Source of the DNA: Lactobacillus sp. ESL0785
GTDB taxonomy: Bacteria; Bacillota; Bacilli; Lactobacillales; Lactobacillaceae
Assembly (NCBI RefSeq): GCF_029395455.1
Contig: NZ_CP113916.1
Coordinates: 62,001-126,000, forward strand
Length of the DNA stretch: 64,000 nucleotides
Reading direction: 5' to 3'
Shown: positions 1 through 8,063 of the stretch, one piece after another
How positions within the stretch are numbered: position 1 is the stretch's first letter
How the letters are laid out: each line of letters starts with the position of its first letter
Notes under the pieces: generated by a model
Seen by the model: the letters and a program-made list of their open reading frames with translations, nothing else
The model's database searches: none
What the model was told of the DNA's origin: nothing
Position numbers and translations under genes: made by a program

Positions 1-2
1 GA

Positions 3-281
3 CTTGATCTGCCAGCAGTTGTAAAAACTGTTGGTGGAGGTAGTGCGGCGAATTGGAGTTTAAGCAACTATGCGCCGCGTATTTTAAAGGGTGATTATAC
101 TCCGGGATTCTTTAGTAAACATTTTTTGAAGGATTTGCGGATTGCTTTGGCGACCGCTGAAGAAATGGATATTAAGTTACCAGCAACGGAAAAAGCCAAG
201 GAGTTATACGAAACTTTAGTTGATGAAAAAGGTTTGGGTGACTTGGGCACACAGGGATTAATTAAATTGTGGTGGCAATAA
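3..281 (+). CDS. NAD(P)-binding beta-hydroxyacid dehydrogenase, C-terminal part (partial)
   Basis: The gene runs in from the left edge, so only the last 92 or so codons are present (reading frame starts at base 3, stop TAA 279-281). The visible part matches the C-terminal helical domain of the 3-hydroxyisobutyrate / 6-phosphogluconate dehydrogenase-like family: a glycine-rich GGGSAANWSL stretch, then PGFFSKHFLKDLRIA, which carries the family lysine-aspartate helix, and a terminal GLIKLWW. The Rossmann domain lies outside the window, so substrate and cofactor cannot be judged. A strong hairpin terminator follows at 358-383. Confidence 0.75.
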   Translation, partial: LDLPAVVKTVGGGSAANWSLSNYAPRILKGDYTPGFFSKHFLKDLRIALATAEEMDIKLPATEKAKELYETLVDEKGLGDLGTQGLIKLWWQ

Positions 282-357
282 AGCAAGCAGAAACAATTAG
301 TGACTTTAACTACATAGATTTGGCACAGTCCTGCTTAATTTAGCTTGCCAGTGAAGA

Positions 358-383
358 AGAACTCAGTTTGAGTTCTTTTTTGT
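358..383 (+). terminator. Rho-independent terminator of the hydroxyacid dehydrogenase
   Basis: Stem AGAACTCA / TGAGTTCT with a GTT loop, followed by a T run. Confidence 0.85.
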
Positions 384-466
384 TTTTGAAAATATTCTTA
401 GTTACTCAGTTCTTATTTTGGTAAAATAAATAAGTTAACTAAGTTTTAAAATAAGGAAGTAAATGA

Positions 467-2317
467 ATGAATTTATCGCTTGTTATTGTTTCAGTGGCCG
501 CCTTTTTAACTCCGACACTGCTAGCTAAGTTAAAAATATCATTAATTCCAACTACTGTTGCGGAAATTGTTGTTGGTGTTATTTTAGGCAAAAGTTGCCT
601 GAATATCATTCACATTAATTCTGTTTTGACGACATTGAGTACGTTGGGAACGATTATGTTATTATTTTTAAGTGGGATGGAAATTGATTTTTCTTTATTT
701 AAAAAAAGTAAACCAACAACTGCTTTAGCGGCGAAAAAAGCCCAAAAGATGCCGAAGGAAACGCCACTTAAGGTTGCAATAATTGGGTATTCTTTAACAT
801 TGGTAACGGCTATTATTTTGGGAGTTTTGTTTAAAATTTGTGGGCTGTTTTCAGATGTTTTTTTATCAGTAATTTTGTTTGCGACAGTTTCTCTTGGTGT
901 AATGATTAGTATTTTGAAAGAGAATAATTTGCTAGGACAGGCTTATGGTCAAACTTTATTGCTGTTTGGCGTTTTCGGTGAGATTATTCCATTACTGGGA
1001 TTGACTGTTTATTCTGCAATTAAAAGTGGCAATGGGGGTACTTTATGGTTGATTTCGTTAGTATTTTTAGCTGCGGCTTTCTTATTGGCGCGTTTTCGCA
1101 ACTTTTTTAATATTTTTGGCAAAATTACGAAGTCAACAACTCAATTAGATATGCGATTTGCTTTTTTAGTAATTGTAATTTTGGTTGTTTTGGCAATGTC
1201 TGTTGGTGCCGAAAATATTTTGGGTGCCTTTCTTGCTGGTATTGTGATTAAATTGCTGGAACCTGAAGAAACAACACAGGAAAAGCTGAACGCAATAGGC
1301 TATGGCTTTTTAATTCCCTTTTTCTTTGTTTTGACCGGCGTAAAATTAAACCTGGTGTCATTATTGGGTTCAAGGACAACGTTAATGCTAATTCCATTAC
1401 TGCTGCTTGCATTTTTGTTAGCTAAATTACCTGCGTATTATAGCTTTAAACGGTTATTTTCAAAGCGGAATGCGTTAGCTGGAACCTTTTTAGTTGAAAC
1501 GACCATGACCTTGGTTATTTCTGGTGTTGCGGTTGCACAAAATATTCATGCACTAAATAATCAACAAGGTGGTGCTTTGACATTGGCTGCGGTGATTACC
1601 TGTCTGCTGGGACCTATGCTGTTCAAGAAATTATACCAGCCACAAGATGAGCAACTGCCTAAGACAATTGTCCATATTATTGGGACAACTGTTAGTTCAG
1701 TAGCGACATGCCATCAATTACCACATGATTGGTACACGACAAGACTTTATACCCGGCACAAGGAGAGTTATGAAACTTATAAGAATTCGGCGCCAGTGAC
1801 GTTATTAACAACGATGGAACCGGTAGAGTTAATCAGGCAAGGGATTTTTGATACCGATATTCTCGTAATTACTGATATTCATTCTAAAATTAATTATAGT
1901 TTAGCCTTAGCTGCTAAAAAGTACGGTGTTGAACGTGTCTTGGTACGAATGGATGATCCTGATCCCAATGAAGCTGAATCAATGGAAAAGGAATTGAATA
2001 ATTTGAAGATTGAATACTTCAATACTTTTGATACTGGTGTGGGTGTCTTTCGAACAGCGATCGAATCACCAGAAGTTTTGCAATTTATTACTTCTTCAAC
2101 GTCTAGTTTGTTTGAAGTAACAATGACTAATGCCCGCTTTAATGGCAGTTTATTATCGGAATTACCAGAAATTGATGAAGTAGTAATTAGTAAGATCGTG
2201 CGTAAAGGTAAATTTATTGATCCGCATGATGCAACTAGATTGGCGTTGAATGACCACCTAATTATGGCTGGACCACGTGATGTAGTTTCTCGGTTACGCT
2301 TGCTATTAAATAATTAA
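467..2317 (+). CDS. CPA2-family monovalent cation:proton antiporter with C-terminal RCK domain
   Basis: 616-residue membrane protein. Residues 1-390 hold about twelve hydrophobic segments of the Na+/H+ exchanger fold, including the paired GAENILGAFLAGIVIK region typical of KefB/NapA-type antiporters. Residues from about 400 onward form a soluble regulator: a TrkA-N-like nucleotide-binding region (VHIIGTTVSS, weakly matching the GxGxxG fingerprint) and a TrkA-C-like tail. Likely role: exchange of Na+ or K+ for protons at the plasma membrane, gated by a nucleotide. ATG at 467 is chosen because AGGAAG lies 8 nt upstream; ATG 463 is in another frame. Cation specificity cannot be read from sequence. 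Confidence 0.85.
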   Translation: MNLSLVIVSVAAFLTPTLLAKLKISLIPTTVAEIVVGVILGKSCLNIIHINSVLTTLSTLGTIMLLFLSGMEIDFSLFKKSKPTTALAAKKAQKMPKETPLKVAIIGYSLTLVTAIILGVLFKICGLFSDVFLSVILFATVSLGVMISILKENNLLGQAYGQTLLLFGVFGEIIPLLGLTVYSAIKSGNGGTLWLISLVFLAAAFLLARFRNFFNIFGKITKSTTQLDMRFAFLVIVILVVLAMSVGAENILGAFLAGIVIKLLEPEETTQEKLNAIGYGFLIPFFFVLTGVKLNLVSLLGSRTTLMLIPLLLLAFLLAKLPAYYSFKRLFSKRNALAGTFLVETTMTLVISGVAVAQNIHALNNQQGGALTLAAVITCLLGPMLFKKLYQPQDEQLPKTIVHIIGTTVSSVATCHQLPHDWYTTRLYTRHKESYETYKNSAPVTLLTTMEPVELIRQGIFDTDILVITDIHSKINYSLALAAKKYGVERVLVRMDDPDPNEAESMEKELNNLKIEYFNTFDTGVGVFRTAIESPEVLQFITSSTSSLFEVTMTNARFNGSLLSELPEIDEVVISKIVRKGKFIDPHDATRLALNDHLIMAGPRDVVSRLRLLLNN

Positions 2318-2323
2318 GGAATT

Positions 2324-2359
2324 AAAAAAGCAGGGAACTGTTAAGCTGCCTGCTTTTTT
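2324..2359. terminator. Bidirectional terminator between antiporter and small membrane gene
   Basis: Inverted repeat AAAAAAGCAGG / CCTGCTTTTTT with A and T runs on both flanks. It can end both the plus-strand antiporter gene and the minus-strand small gene. Confidence 0.85.
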
Positions 2360-2370
2360 ACGTTTATTGT

Positions 2371-2556
2371 TTACCAGTTGACCATCATTGCAATCAGACT
2401 AATAGCCGCTGCAATAAGCAGAAGTGGTAACAGAAGATGAATAAAGAATACGAAGATAATACCGCAAGTTAAAAGAAAGAAAGAAATTTTAAAGACGCCA
2501 ATACCTAATTTGACTAACAACCAAGTAATTAAAAATAGTAGTAAAAGAGTTAACAT
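2371..2556 (-). CDS. Small two-helix membrane protein, unknown function
   Basis: 61 residues, nearly all hydrophobic: a segment at about residues 2-30, a second at about 33-57, and a short VNW tail. A strong Shine-Dalgarno (GGAGGA, 8 nt before ATG) and its own terminator argue that it is a real gene rather than a shadow. No charged pore or metal-binding residues are seen. It faces the antiporter convergently. I do not recognise the family; compact membrane proteins of this kind are common in lactobacilli. Confidence 0.7.
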   Translation of the reverse strand: MLTLLLLFLITWLLVKLGIGVFKISFFLLTCGIIFVFFIHLLLPLLLIAAAISLIAMMVNW

Positions 2557-2697
2557 TTGCTTGCTCCTCCATCATAAATTAAAGTTAATTATAACCCGCT
2601 TTTGAAGAAGAATAAGGTAATTAACTCAACTTTAAAAATAGTTAATTTTTTTCTAGTTAAATATTTCCTGGGAAATAATTTAGAAAGGTAAAATCAC

Positions 2698-3393
2698 GTG
2701 AACTATCAACAAATAATTTTTGACGTTGATGATACGTTAATTGATTCTGCAGCAACCGAAAATTTTGCTCTGCAGCATTTGTTTAACGCACATCACTGGC
2801 ATCTAACAACCAAATTGCACAAGGCTTACCATACTTATAATCAGAATTTATGGCGTAAGTTAGAACAAGGACAAATTACTTATGATGAACTTAGTCGGAT
2901 TACTTTTCATGATTTCTTAAAAAATAACTTGGGGATTGACGTAAATGGCTTGGCAATTATGCAAGAATATCGGACATTTTTTGCTCAAGCACACCAGTTG
3001 TTGCCGGGCGTTAAGGATACATTGCGCTTAGCAAAAAAATTAGGTTATCGATTAACAATTTTAAGTAATGGTGAGACATTTATTCAAAACCACCGTTTAG
3101 AACTTGCAGGAATCAAAGATTACTTTAGCTTAATTGTAACTTCACAAGAAGCTGGCTTTAGCAAACCCGATAAACGAATTTTTGATTATTTTTTTAGGCA
3201 AACTACAATTGGTCCTGAGAATACTTTCTTTTTTGGTGATGGTTTGCAGTCAGATATTTTGGGAGCTACTAATTATGGCATGGCGAGTATTTGGTTTAAT
3301 CATCGTCACCGCAATAACGTACTAAAATTACAGCCATTATATGAAGTAGATAATTATGCTCGATTTGCTAATATATTGAGCAATAAGTTGTAA
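2698..3393 (+). CDS. HAD-family phosphatase, YjjG-like nucleotidase
   Basis: 231 residues with all four HAD motifs. Motif I is DVDDTLID near residue 9 (nucleophile and acid/base aspartates), motif II is SNG near residue 121, motif III is the lysine in FSKPDKRIF, and motif IV is GDGLQSDI. A helical cap lies between motifs I and II, as in the YjjG group (5'-nucleotidase on pyrimidine or non-canonical nucleotides). Start is GTG with AGAAAGG upstream; no in-frame ATG precedes it. It stands alone between divergent or unrelated genes. Exact substrate is inferred only. Confidence 0.82.
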   Translation: MNYQQIIFDVDDTLIDSAATENFALQHLFNAHHWHLTTKLHKAYHTYNQNLWRKLEQGQITYDELSRITFHDFLKNNLGIDVNGLAIMQEYRTFFAQAHQLLPGVKDTLRLAKKLGYRLTILSNGETFIQNHRLELAGIKDYFSLIVTSQEAGFSKPDKRIFDYFFRQTTIGPENTFFFGDGLQSDILGATNYGMASIWFNHRHRNNVLKLQPLYEVDNYARFANILSNKL

Positions 3394-3483
3394 CTATAAA
3401 AATAAGTTTAAAATATTTTTAGCATCTTAATGGCGTAGAATTAGTTATAATGAAGGTGGTAAAGTTAGGAAGGAGTTGAAATT

Positions 3484-4347
3484 ATGACGGTTAAAGTTAA
3501 TTCATTAAATGATACTTATGAACTAAATAATGGAGTGAAAATTCCAGTTGTTGGTTTTGGAACTTGGCAGACACCAAATGGTGTTGTCGCTGAAAATGCA
3601 GTCTTAACTGCAATTAATGCAGGTTATCGGATGATCGATACGGCGGCTGCGTATGGTAATGAGGAAAGTGTTGGTAAGGGCATTAAAGAGAGCGGCATTA
3701 ACCGATATGATCTATTTGTGACCACTAAGTTATGGAATACAGATCATGGTTATCAAAAGACCAAAATGGCAATTGATACCAGTTTGGAAAAGTTGGGATT
3801 AAATTATTTAGATCTTTACTTAATTCATTGGCCTAATCCTGCCGCAAATCGTGAGCATTGGGCTGAGCTTAATGCTGAAAGCTGGCGGGCAATGGAGGAT
3901 GCGTTAAAAGCGGGTAAAATTAGGGCCATAGGTGTTTCTAATTTTAGACGTAAGCACCTTGATGAGCTACTTAAGACGGCTGGAATTCGCCCAGCTGTTA
4001 ATCAAATATATCTTAATCCTAGTGATAAGCAAGAAAGTATAACGGCATATGATGATGAATTGACTATTTTAAATGAAGCATATAGTCCACTGGGGACAGG
4101 CGGCTTATTGAACAATGAAACAGTAAAAACAATTGCTGCAGCGTACGATAAAACGGCGGCACAATTACTGTTACGTTGGTCAATTCAACATCATTTTTTG
4201 CCATTGCCTAAGTCAGTTCACCCAAAATATATTGCGGCAAATACAGAAATATTTGATTTTAAAATTAGTAACACCGATATGTTTAAATTAGATGGGTTGC
4301 ACGGAGCTGCAAAAACTGCAGTTGATCCAGATCAAACCAATTTTTAA
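3484..4347 (+). CDS. Aldo/keto reductase
   Basis: 287 residues, the usual size for the family. The TIM-barrel signatures are in order: GFGTWQTPNG at the first strand, DTAAAYGNEE with catalytic Asp and Tyr near 48-53, TTKLWN with catalytic Lys near 78, LYLIHWP with His near 111, and IGVSNF. The C-terminal LPLPKSVHP is the NADP(H)-phosphate-binding segment. Most like the 2,5-diketogluconate / methylglyoxal reductase group, which reduces small aldehydes and ketones with NADPH. A TATAAT box lies at 3446-3451 and an AGGAGT Shine-Dalgarno lies before the ATG. Only 24 bases separate it from proC, so the two may be co-transcribed. Confidence 0.9.
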   Translation: MTVKVNSLNDTYELNNGVKIPVVGFGTWQTPNGVVAENAVLTAINAGYRMIDTAAAYGNEESVGKGIKESGINRYDLFVTTKLWNTDHGYQKTKMAIDTSLEKLGLNYLDLYLIHWPNPAANREHWAELNAESWRAMEDALKAGKIRAIGVSNFRRKHLDELLKTAGIRPAVNQIYLNPSDKQESITAYDDELTILNEAYSPLGTGGLLNNETVKTIAAAYDKTAAQLLLRWSIQHHFLPLPKSVHPKYIAANTEIFDFKISNTDMFKLDGLHGAAKTAVDPDQTNF

Positions 4348-4371
4348 TAACTAAGTTAAGGATGATCATTA

Positions 4372-5136
4372 ATGAAAATAGGATTTATTGGAACTGGTAA
4401 AATTGGCACGTCACTTATTCAGGGACTATTGCAGGCAGGGACTGCAAGTACTGATCTTTATGTTTATAGTGGTGGGCACCAATCAGCTGAAAAAGTGGCG
4501 ACACAATATCAATTGCAGTTGGTTAATGATTATGTTGATTTTGCTGGCTGTGCAGCGGTTATTGTGGCTGTTGGTGGACCAACTGTTGAGCAAATCATTG
4601 TTGATTTAGGCACAACTTATCATGGCATTATTTTATCAACTGGCGGTGGTGATTTAGTTAAAATTAATGCTGCAATCCCAGCTGATACGGCTTTTGCTAA
4701 AATTGTCCCAAATACGCCAGTTCAAATTGGTACAGGCATAACAGCTGTTAGTTTTATCTCAGATGAAAAGCAGGAGGTAATTACGACAGTTAAGACGATG
4801 TTAGCTAAATTGGGCGATGTTTATGTTGTCCCCGAAAAATTGTTGGGAATTTATGGCACAGTTTCTGGTTGTGCACCAGCTTATGTTGATATGATGATTG
4901 AAGCGTTGAGTGATGCAGCCGTGCAAAATGGGGTTAAGCGAGCAGAGTCCTATCCAATGATTGAAAAAATGATCTTGGGAACTGCTAAATTAGCCTTGGC
5001 AACTGGAAAACTACCTGAAGAATTGAAAGATGAAGTTACAACTCCTGGTGGAACGACGATTAAAGGAGTTACTAAATTAGAAGAGCAAGGCTTCAGAAAT
5101 GCTTTAATTAAGGCAATTAATGCCTCTGCTAATTAA
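4372..5136 (+). CDS. proC: Pyrroline-5-carboxylate reductase
   Basis: 254 residues. An N-terminal Rossmann fold opens with GFIGTGKIGTSLIQG. The ProC signature is present in the C-terminal dimer domain as GCAPAYVDMMIEALSDAAVQNG-like sequence followed by TTPGGTTIKGVTKLEE. The enzyme makes L-proline from pyrroline-5-carboxylate with NAD(P)H. The second residue of the usual SGPAY is Cys here (GCAPAY), a mild departure. It follows the aldo/keto reductase closely and ends in a 40-bp perfect palindromic terminator. Slightly shorter than the B. subtilis enzymes but complete. Confidence 0.88.
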   Translation: MKIGFIGTGKIGTSLIQGLLQAGTASTDLYVYSGGHQSAEKVATQYQLQLVNDYVDFAGCAAVIVAVGGPTVEQIIVDLGTTYHGIILSTGGGDLVKINAAIPADTAFAKIVPNTPVQIGTGITAVSFISDEKQEVITTVKTMLAKLGDVYVVPEKLLGIYGTVSGCAPAYVDMMIEALSDAAVQNGVKRAESYPMIEKMILGTAKLALATGKLPEELKDEVTTPGGTTIKGVTKLEEQGFRNALIKAINASAN

Positions 5137-5150
5137 GTAGAATATTAAAT

Positions 5151-5190
5151 AAAAAGGCATAATGTTTCATATGAAACATTATGCCTTTTT
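5151..5190. terminator. 40-bp perfect palindrome, bidirectional terminator
   Basis: Perfect inverted repeat centred on CATATG, starting AAAAAGGCATAATG and ending CATTATGCCTTTTT. It sits between the convergent proC and treB genes and can serve both. Confidence 0.88.
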
Positions 5191-5208
5191 GAATTCAAGA
5201 AATATTAA

Positions 5209-7131
5209 TTAAATTGTACCTGGACGCTTTGCTTTGGCAACTTTCTTACCCATAGCCATACTATCATTATAGCCCCAGAACCAAGTTACAATGAAGGCAA
5301 TAATAATGGTTACGGCACTGGCAATTAAAAAGGTGTAGAAGCTGCTCAAATTACTTGGATTTTTAGGATTGAAGAAGCTTGAGAAGCCAATTAAGCCGCC
5401 AGTAAAGCCATACATTGTACCGTGCATTAATCCGGTTATTAAACCGCCAAATGCAGCGCCGATTGAACCTGAGATAAATACTCGACGATAACGTAAGTTG
5501 ATACCATACATTGCGGGTTCGGTAACACCACAAAATGCACTAATCATTGCGGCAAAGCCTAATTCCTTAATATCAGTTTTCTTAGATTTGATTGCGACGG
5601 CTAAAACAGCAGCACCTTGGCCAATCATTGTTGAACATATGATTGCATTAATGGCACTTTGACCAGTGCTTGCAATTTGCTGTGCAACCAAGGGTACAAC
5701 ACCCCAGTGAAAGCCAAAGATAACCAATACTTGATAAAAGCCACCAATAATGAAGCCACCAAGCCAACCGGAAACTGAAACTAACCAGTTAATGAAGACC
5801 GCAATTCCGTTGGCGATACTTTGAATAACCGGTCCGGTAATAACTAAAGTAATCGTTGCAACTATTAGTACCGTAATTAGTGGCACAAAAATCATTTGTA
5901 AATAAGTTGGCAAAACTTTCTTTAGCCATTTTTCTAATTTGCAGGCAAGCCAAGCAGCTAGGATCATTGGAAAAATTGAATATGTATAATTTAGAAATTG
6001 AAAGTTTAAGCCAGCAAAATTAAACATTACTTTACCGGCAGTACCCCAAGTAACTAACTGCGGCATGGTAATAATACCACCAATTACAGCTGCAATAATC
6101 GGATCACTACCTAGACGTTTAGCTGCACTAAAGCCAACCCAAATTGGTAAAAAGTAGAATGCGGCGTCAGCCATTGCACTGATGGTAATGTAAGGTACGC
6201 TTTTTACATTAAGTAAGCTGCCTAACTGCGGTAGGGTAAGTAAAGCTAAAATTCCTTTGATAATCCCTGAAGCAGCAATTACGCCAATAACGGGACTCAT
6301 TGAGCCTGTAATGAAGCCGATTAGGTTATTAATTGCCCGTGAAACTGGATTTTTGCCAGTATTTTGATTGTTGGTTGTAGTGCTTGAATCATCCAGATTA
6401 GGTAATTTTTTAATTACTTCATCATATAAATTAGCAACGCCGTCACCGATAACAACTTGGTATTGACCGGAAGAATGTAGAATATCTAAGATACCACGTT
6501 GGTTTCTTAAGACATCATCGTTAGCCTTACTTTCATCTTTTAAGTAAAAGCGTAATCTGGTAATACAATGAATGACATTGTTGATGTTTTCTGGTCCACC
6601 AACATTAGCAATAATAAAAGCAGCTAATTCTTCATAAGATAATTTTTTACTAGTAGCAGCCGTTACTGGCTTAAGGTAAGCATGAGCAACAGTATTAGCT
6701 GCCTTAGTTTCTCCCGGAGTAATATCTAGACTTTCAAGTATATCGTTAGTATTAGTGATAACAACAATAATTGTTGGATCTAAATTGTTACTCTTAATTG
6801 AGTCTAAGTTCATTGTAGCAATTGGCTGTCCTGCTTTAACGGTATCTTGCTCGTGAACCGAGATTGTAAAGGGTGCACCCTTTAATTCTACAGTGTCTAT
6901 TCCCATATGAATTAAAAGTTCGAGCCCATTTGCAGTAGTGATACCAATTGCATGTTTAGTTTCTGCAATTGTTGTAATTTGACCGCTAATTGGAGCAACA
7001 ACTTGATTATCTGCTGGAATTAGTCCGAAGCCTTGACCCATTGTTTCTTTACTAAAAATAGGATCACTGGTTTTGCTTAGAGCAATTACGTTCCCGTTAG
7101 CAGGAGCTAAAATTGCAATTTCTTTATCCAT
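5209..7131 (-). CDS. treB: Trehalose-type PTS transporter, EIIABC fusion
   Basis: 640 residues in the order EIIA-EIIB-EIIC. EIIA (about 1-150) has the phospho-histidine in LLIHMGID. EIIB (about 165-245) has the phospho-cysteine in VIHCITRLR. EIIC (about 270-630) has roughly ten membrane spans and a GVTEPAMYGINLR loop. The glucose/sucrose/beta-glucoside superfamily cannot be split by motif alone; the divergent treR and treC next door point to trehalose. It imports and phosphorylates trehalose to trehalose-6-phosphate. AAAGGAGAG precedes the ATG. The EIIA-first order differs from E. coli TreB, which lacks its own EIIA. A TreR operator lies inside its promoter. Confidence 0.85.
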   Translation of the reverse strand: MDKEIAILAPANGNVIALSKTSDPIFSKETMGQGFGLIPADNQVVAPISGQITTIAETKHAIGITTANGLELLIHMGIDTVELKGAPFTISVHEQDTVKAGQPIATMNLDSIKSNNLDPTIIVVITNTNDILESLDITPGETKAANTVAHAYLKPVTAATSKKLSYEELAAFIIANVGGPENINNVIHCITRLRFYLKDESKANDDVLRNQRGILDILHSSGQYQVVIGDGVANLYDEVIKKLPNLDDSSTTTNNQNTGKNPVSRAINNLIGFITGSMSPVIGVIAASGIIKGILALLTLPQLGSLLNVKSVPYITISAMADAAFYFLPIWVGFSAAKRLGSDPIIAAVIGGIITMPQLVTWGTAGKVMFNFAGLNFQFLNYTYSIFPMILAAWLACKLEKWLKKVLPTYLQMIFVPLITVLIVATITLVITGPVIQSIANGIAVFINWLVSVSGWLGGFIIGGFYQVLVIFGFHWGVVPLVAQQIASTGQSAINAIICSTMIGQGAAVLAVAIKSKKTDIKELGFAAMISAFCGVTEPAMYGINLRYRRVFISGSIGAAFGGLITGLMHGTMYGFTGGLIGFSSFFNPKNPSNLSSFYTFLIASAVTIIIAFIVTWFWGYNDSMAMGKKVAKAKRPGTI

Positions 7132-7159
7132 AGTTATTCTTCTCTCCTTTATAACTTAT

Positions 7160-7173
7160 CAAGCGCTTGCACA
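7160..7173. promoter_or_regulatory. cre-like catabolite control site upstream of treB
   Basis: CAAGCGCTTG palindrome matches the AARCGCTT core of the CcpA box but not all outer positions (10 of 14). It lies between the treB promoter and its start codon, where CcpA would act as a roadblock. CcpA control of sugar PTS genes is established; this site is inferred. Confidence 0.5.
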
Positions 7174-7181
7174 AGCTAAAT

Positions 7182-7208
7182 ATTATACTTGTCTAGACAA
7201 GCTGTCAA
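7182..7208 (-). promoter_or_regulatory. treB promoter with embedded TreR operator
   Basis: On the minus strand, TTGACA (7208-7203) is followed by the perfect 14-bp palindrome CTTGTCTAGACAAG (7188-7201) and then TATAAT (7187-7182). The spacer to TATAAT is 15 nt; TAATAT two bases further on would give 17. Either way the palindrome fills the spacer, so a bound repressor would exclude polymerase. The related form ACTTGTCTGTACATT at 7275-7289 keeps one half-site in front of treR. Confidence 0.72.
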
Positions 7209-7331
7209 ACACAAAATTAAAATAATATCCTTGATATTTAAAGAATTATAAAAATTAATTGTGATAATTTCTTTACTTGTCTGTACATTACTCGATATAA
7301 TAAAAGCAGTTTGATGAGAGGAAAGATTATT

Positions 7332-8054
7332 GTGGAATCAAAGGCTAAGATTATTGCGCAAGATATTGCTGCTAAGATTAGGCATCAGCAATTTACAGTA
7401 GGGACATATTTACCTAGTGAGAGTCAGTTAAAATTACTTTACGGGACTTCTCGCGAAACAATTCGTAAGGCTTTGGCGCAACTTAATTCTCTGGGCTTAA
7501 TTCAGACAATTCGTGGTAAAGGATCAATTGTCCTTGATTTAGATAGGTATTCTTTTCCCATTTCGGGGATTACTAGTTTTGCGGAGTTAAATAAGTCATT
7601 AGGAATGCATGCGCAGACTAAGGTACTGACGCTTAAAAAGATGACGCATCTGCCCCAATTGTTTCAACATAAGTTTCCTGAAAAAAGTTCGTGTCCAGGT
7701 ACTTATGTAGAACGTCTGCGCTTTATTGATCATCAGCCAGAAGTATTGGATTGTGATTTTTTGTTTGCACCACCGATAGAGAATTTACCATTAAGTGCAG
7801 CTGAAAATTCTATTTATCATTATCTTGAAAATGAGCTTAATTTGAGCATATCTTATGCCACAAAAGAAATTACCGTTGAAAAAGTGGCTCATGATTTACA
7901 AAATAAAATGCAGTTAACCAGTAACTTAGTTGTTTTAGTTGCTAGTCGTAGTTTTTTGAATGATACGACGTTATTTCAATTAACACTTTCTTTTCATGAT
8001 CCAGAAAAATTTGTGTTTGTTGATTTTGCGCGTCGACATGAAATTAAGCCATAG
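7332..8054 (+). CDS. treR: Trehalose operon regulator, GntR/HutC family
   Basis: About 240 residues. An N-terminal GntR winged helix (residues 1-70, LPSESQLKLLYGTSRETIRKAL-like) precedes a UTRA ligand-binding domain ending in SRSFLNDTTLFQLTLSFHDP. It is expected to bind trehalose-6-phosphate and release the operators between it and treB. I choose GTG 7332 because GAGG lies 10 nt upstream; an upstream in-frame ATG (7314) and TTG (7311) would overlap that Shine-Dalgarno. Its TATAAT is at 7296-7301, and a half-operator just upstream suggests autoregulation. The treC gene follows 9 nt downstream. Confidence 0.85.
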   Translation: MESKAKIIAQDIAAKIRHQQFTVGTYLPSESQLKLLYGTSRETIRKALAQLNSLGLIQTIRGKGSIVLDLDRYSFPISGITSFAELNKSLGMHAQTKVLTLKKMTHLPQLFQHKFPEKSSCPGTYVERLRFIDHQPEVLDCDFLFAPPIENLPLSAAENSIYHYLENELNLSISYATKEITVEKVAHDLQNKMQLTSNLVVLVASRSFLNDTTLFQLTLSFHDPEKFVFVDFARRHEIKP

Positions 8055-8063
8055 GAGGAAAGT

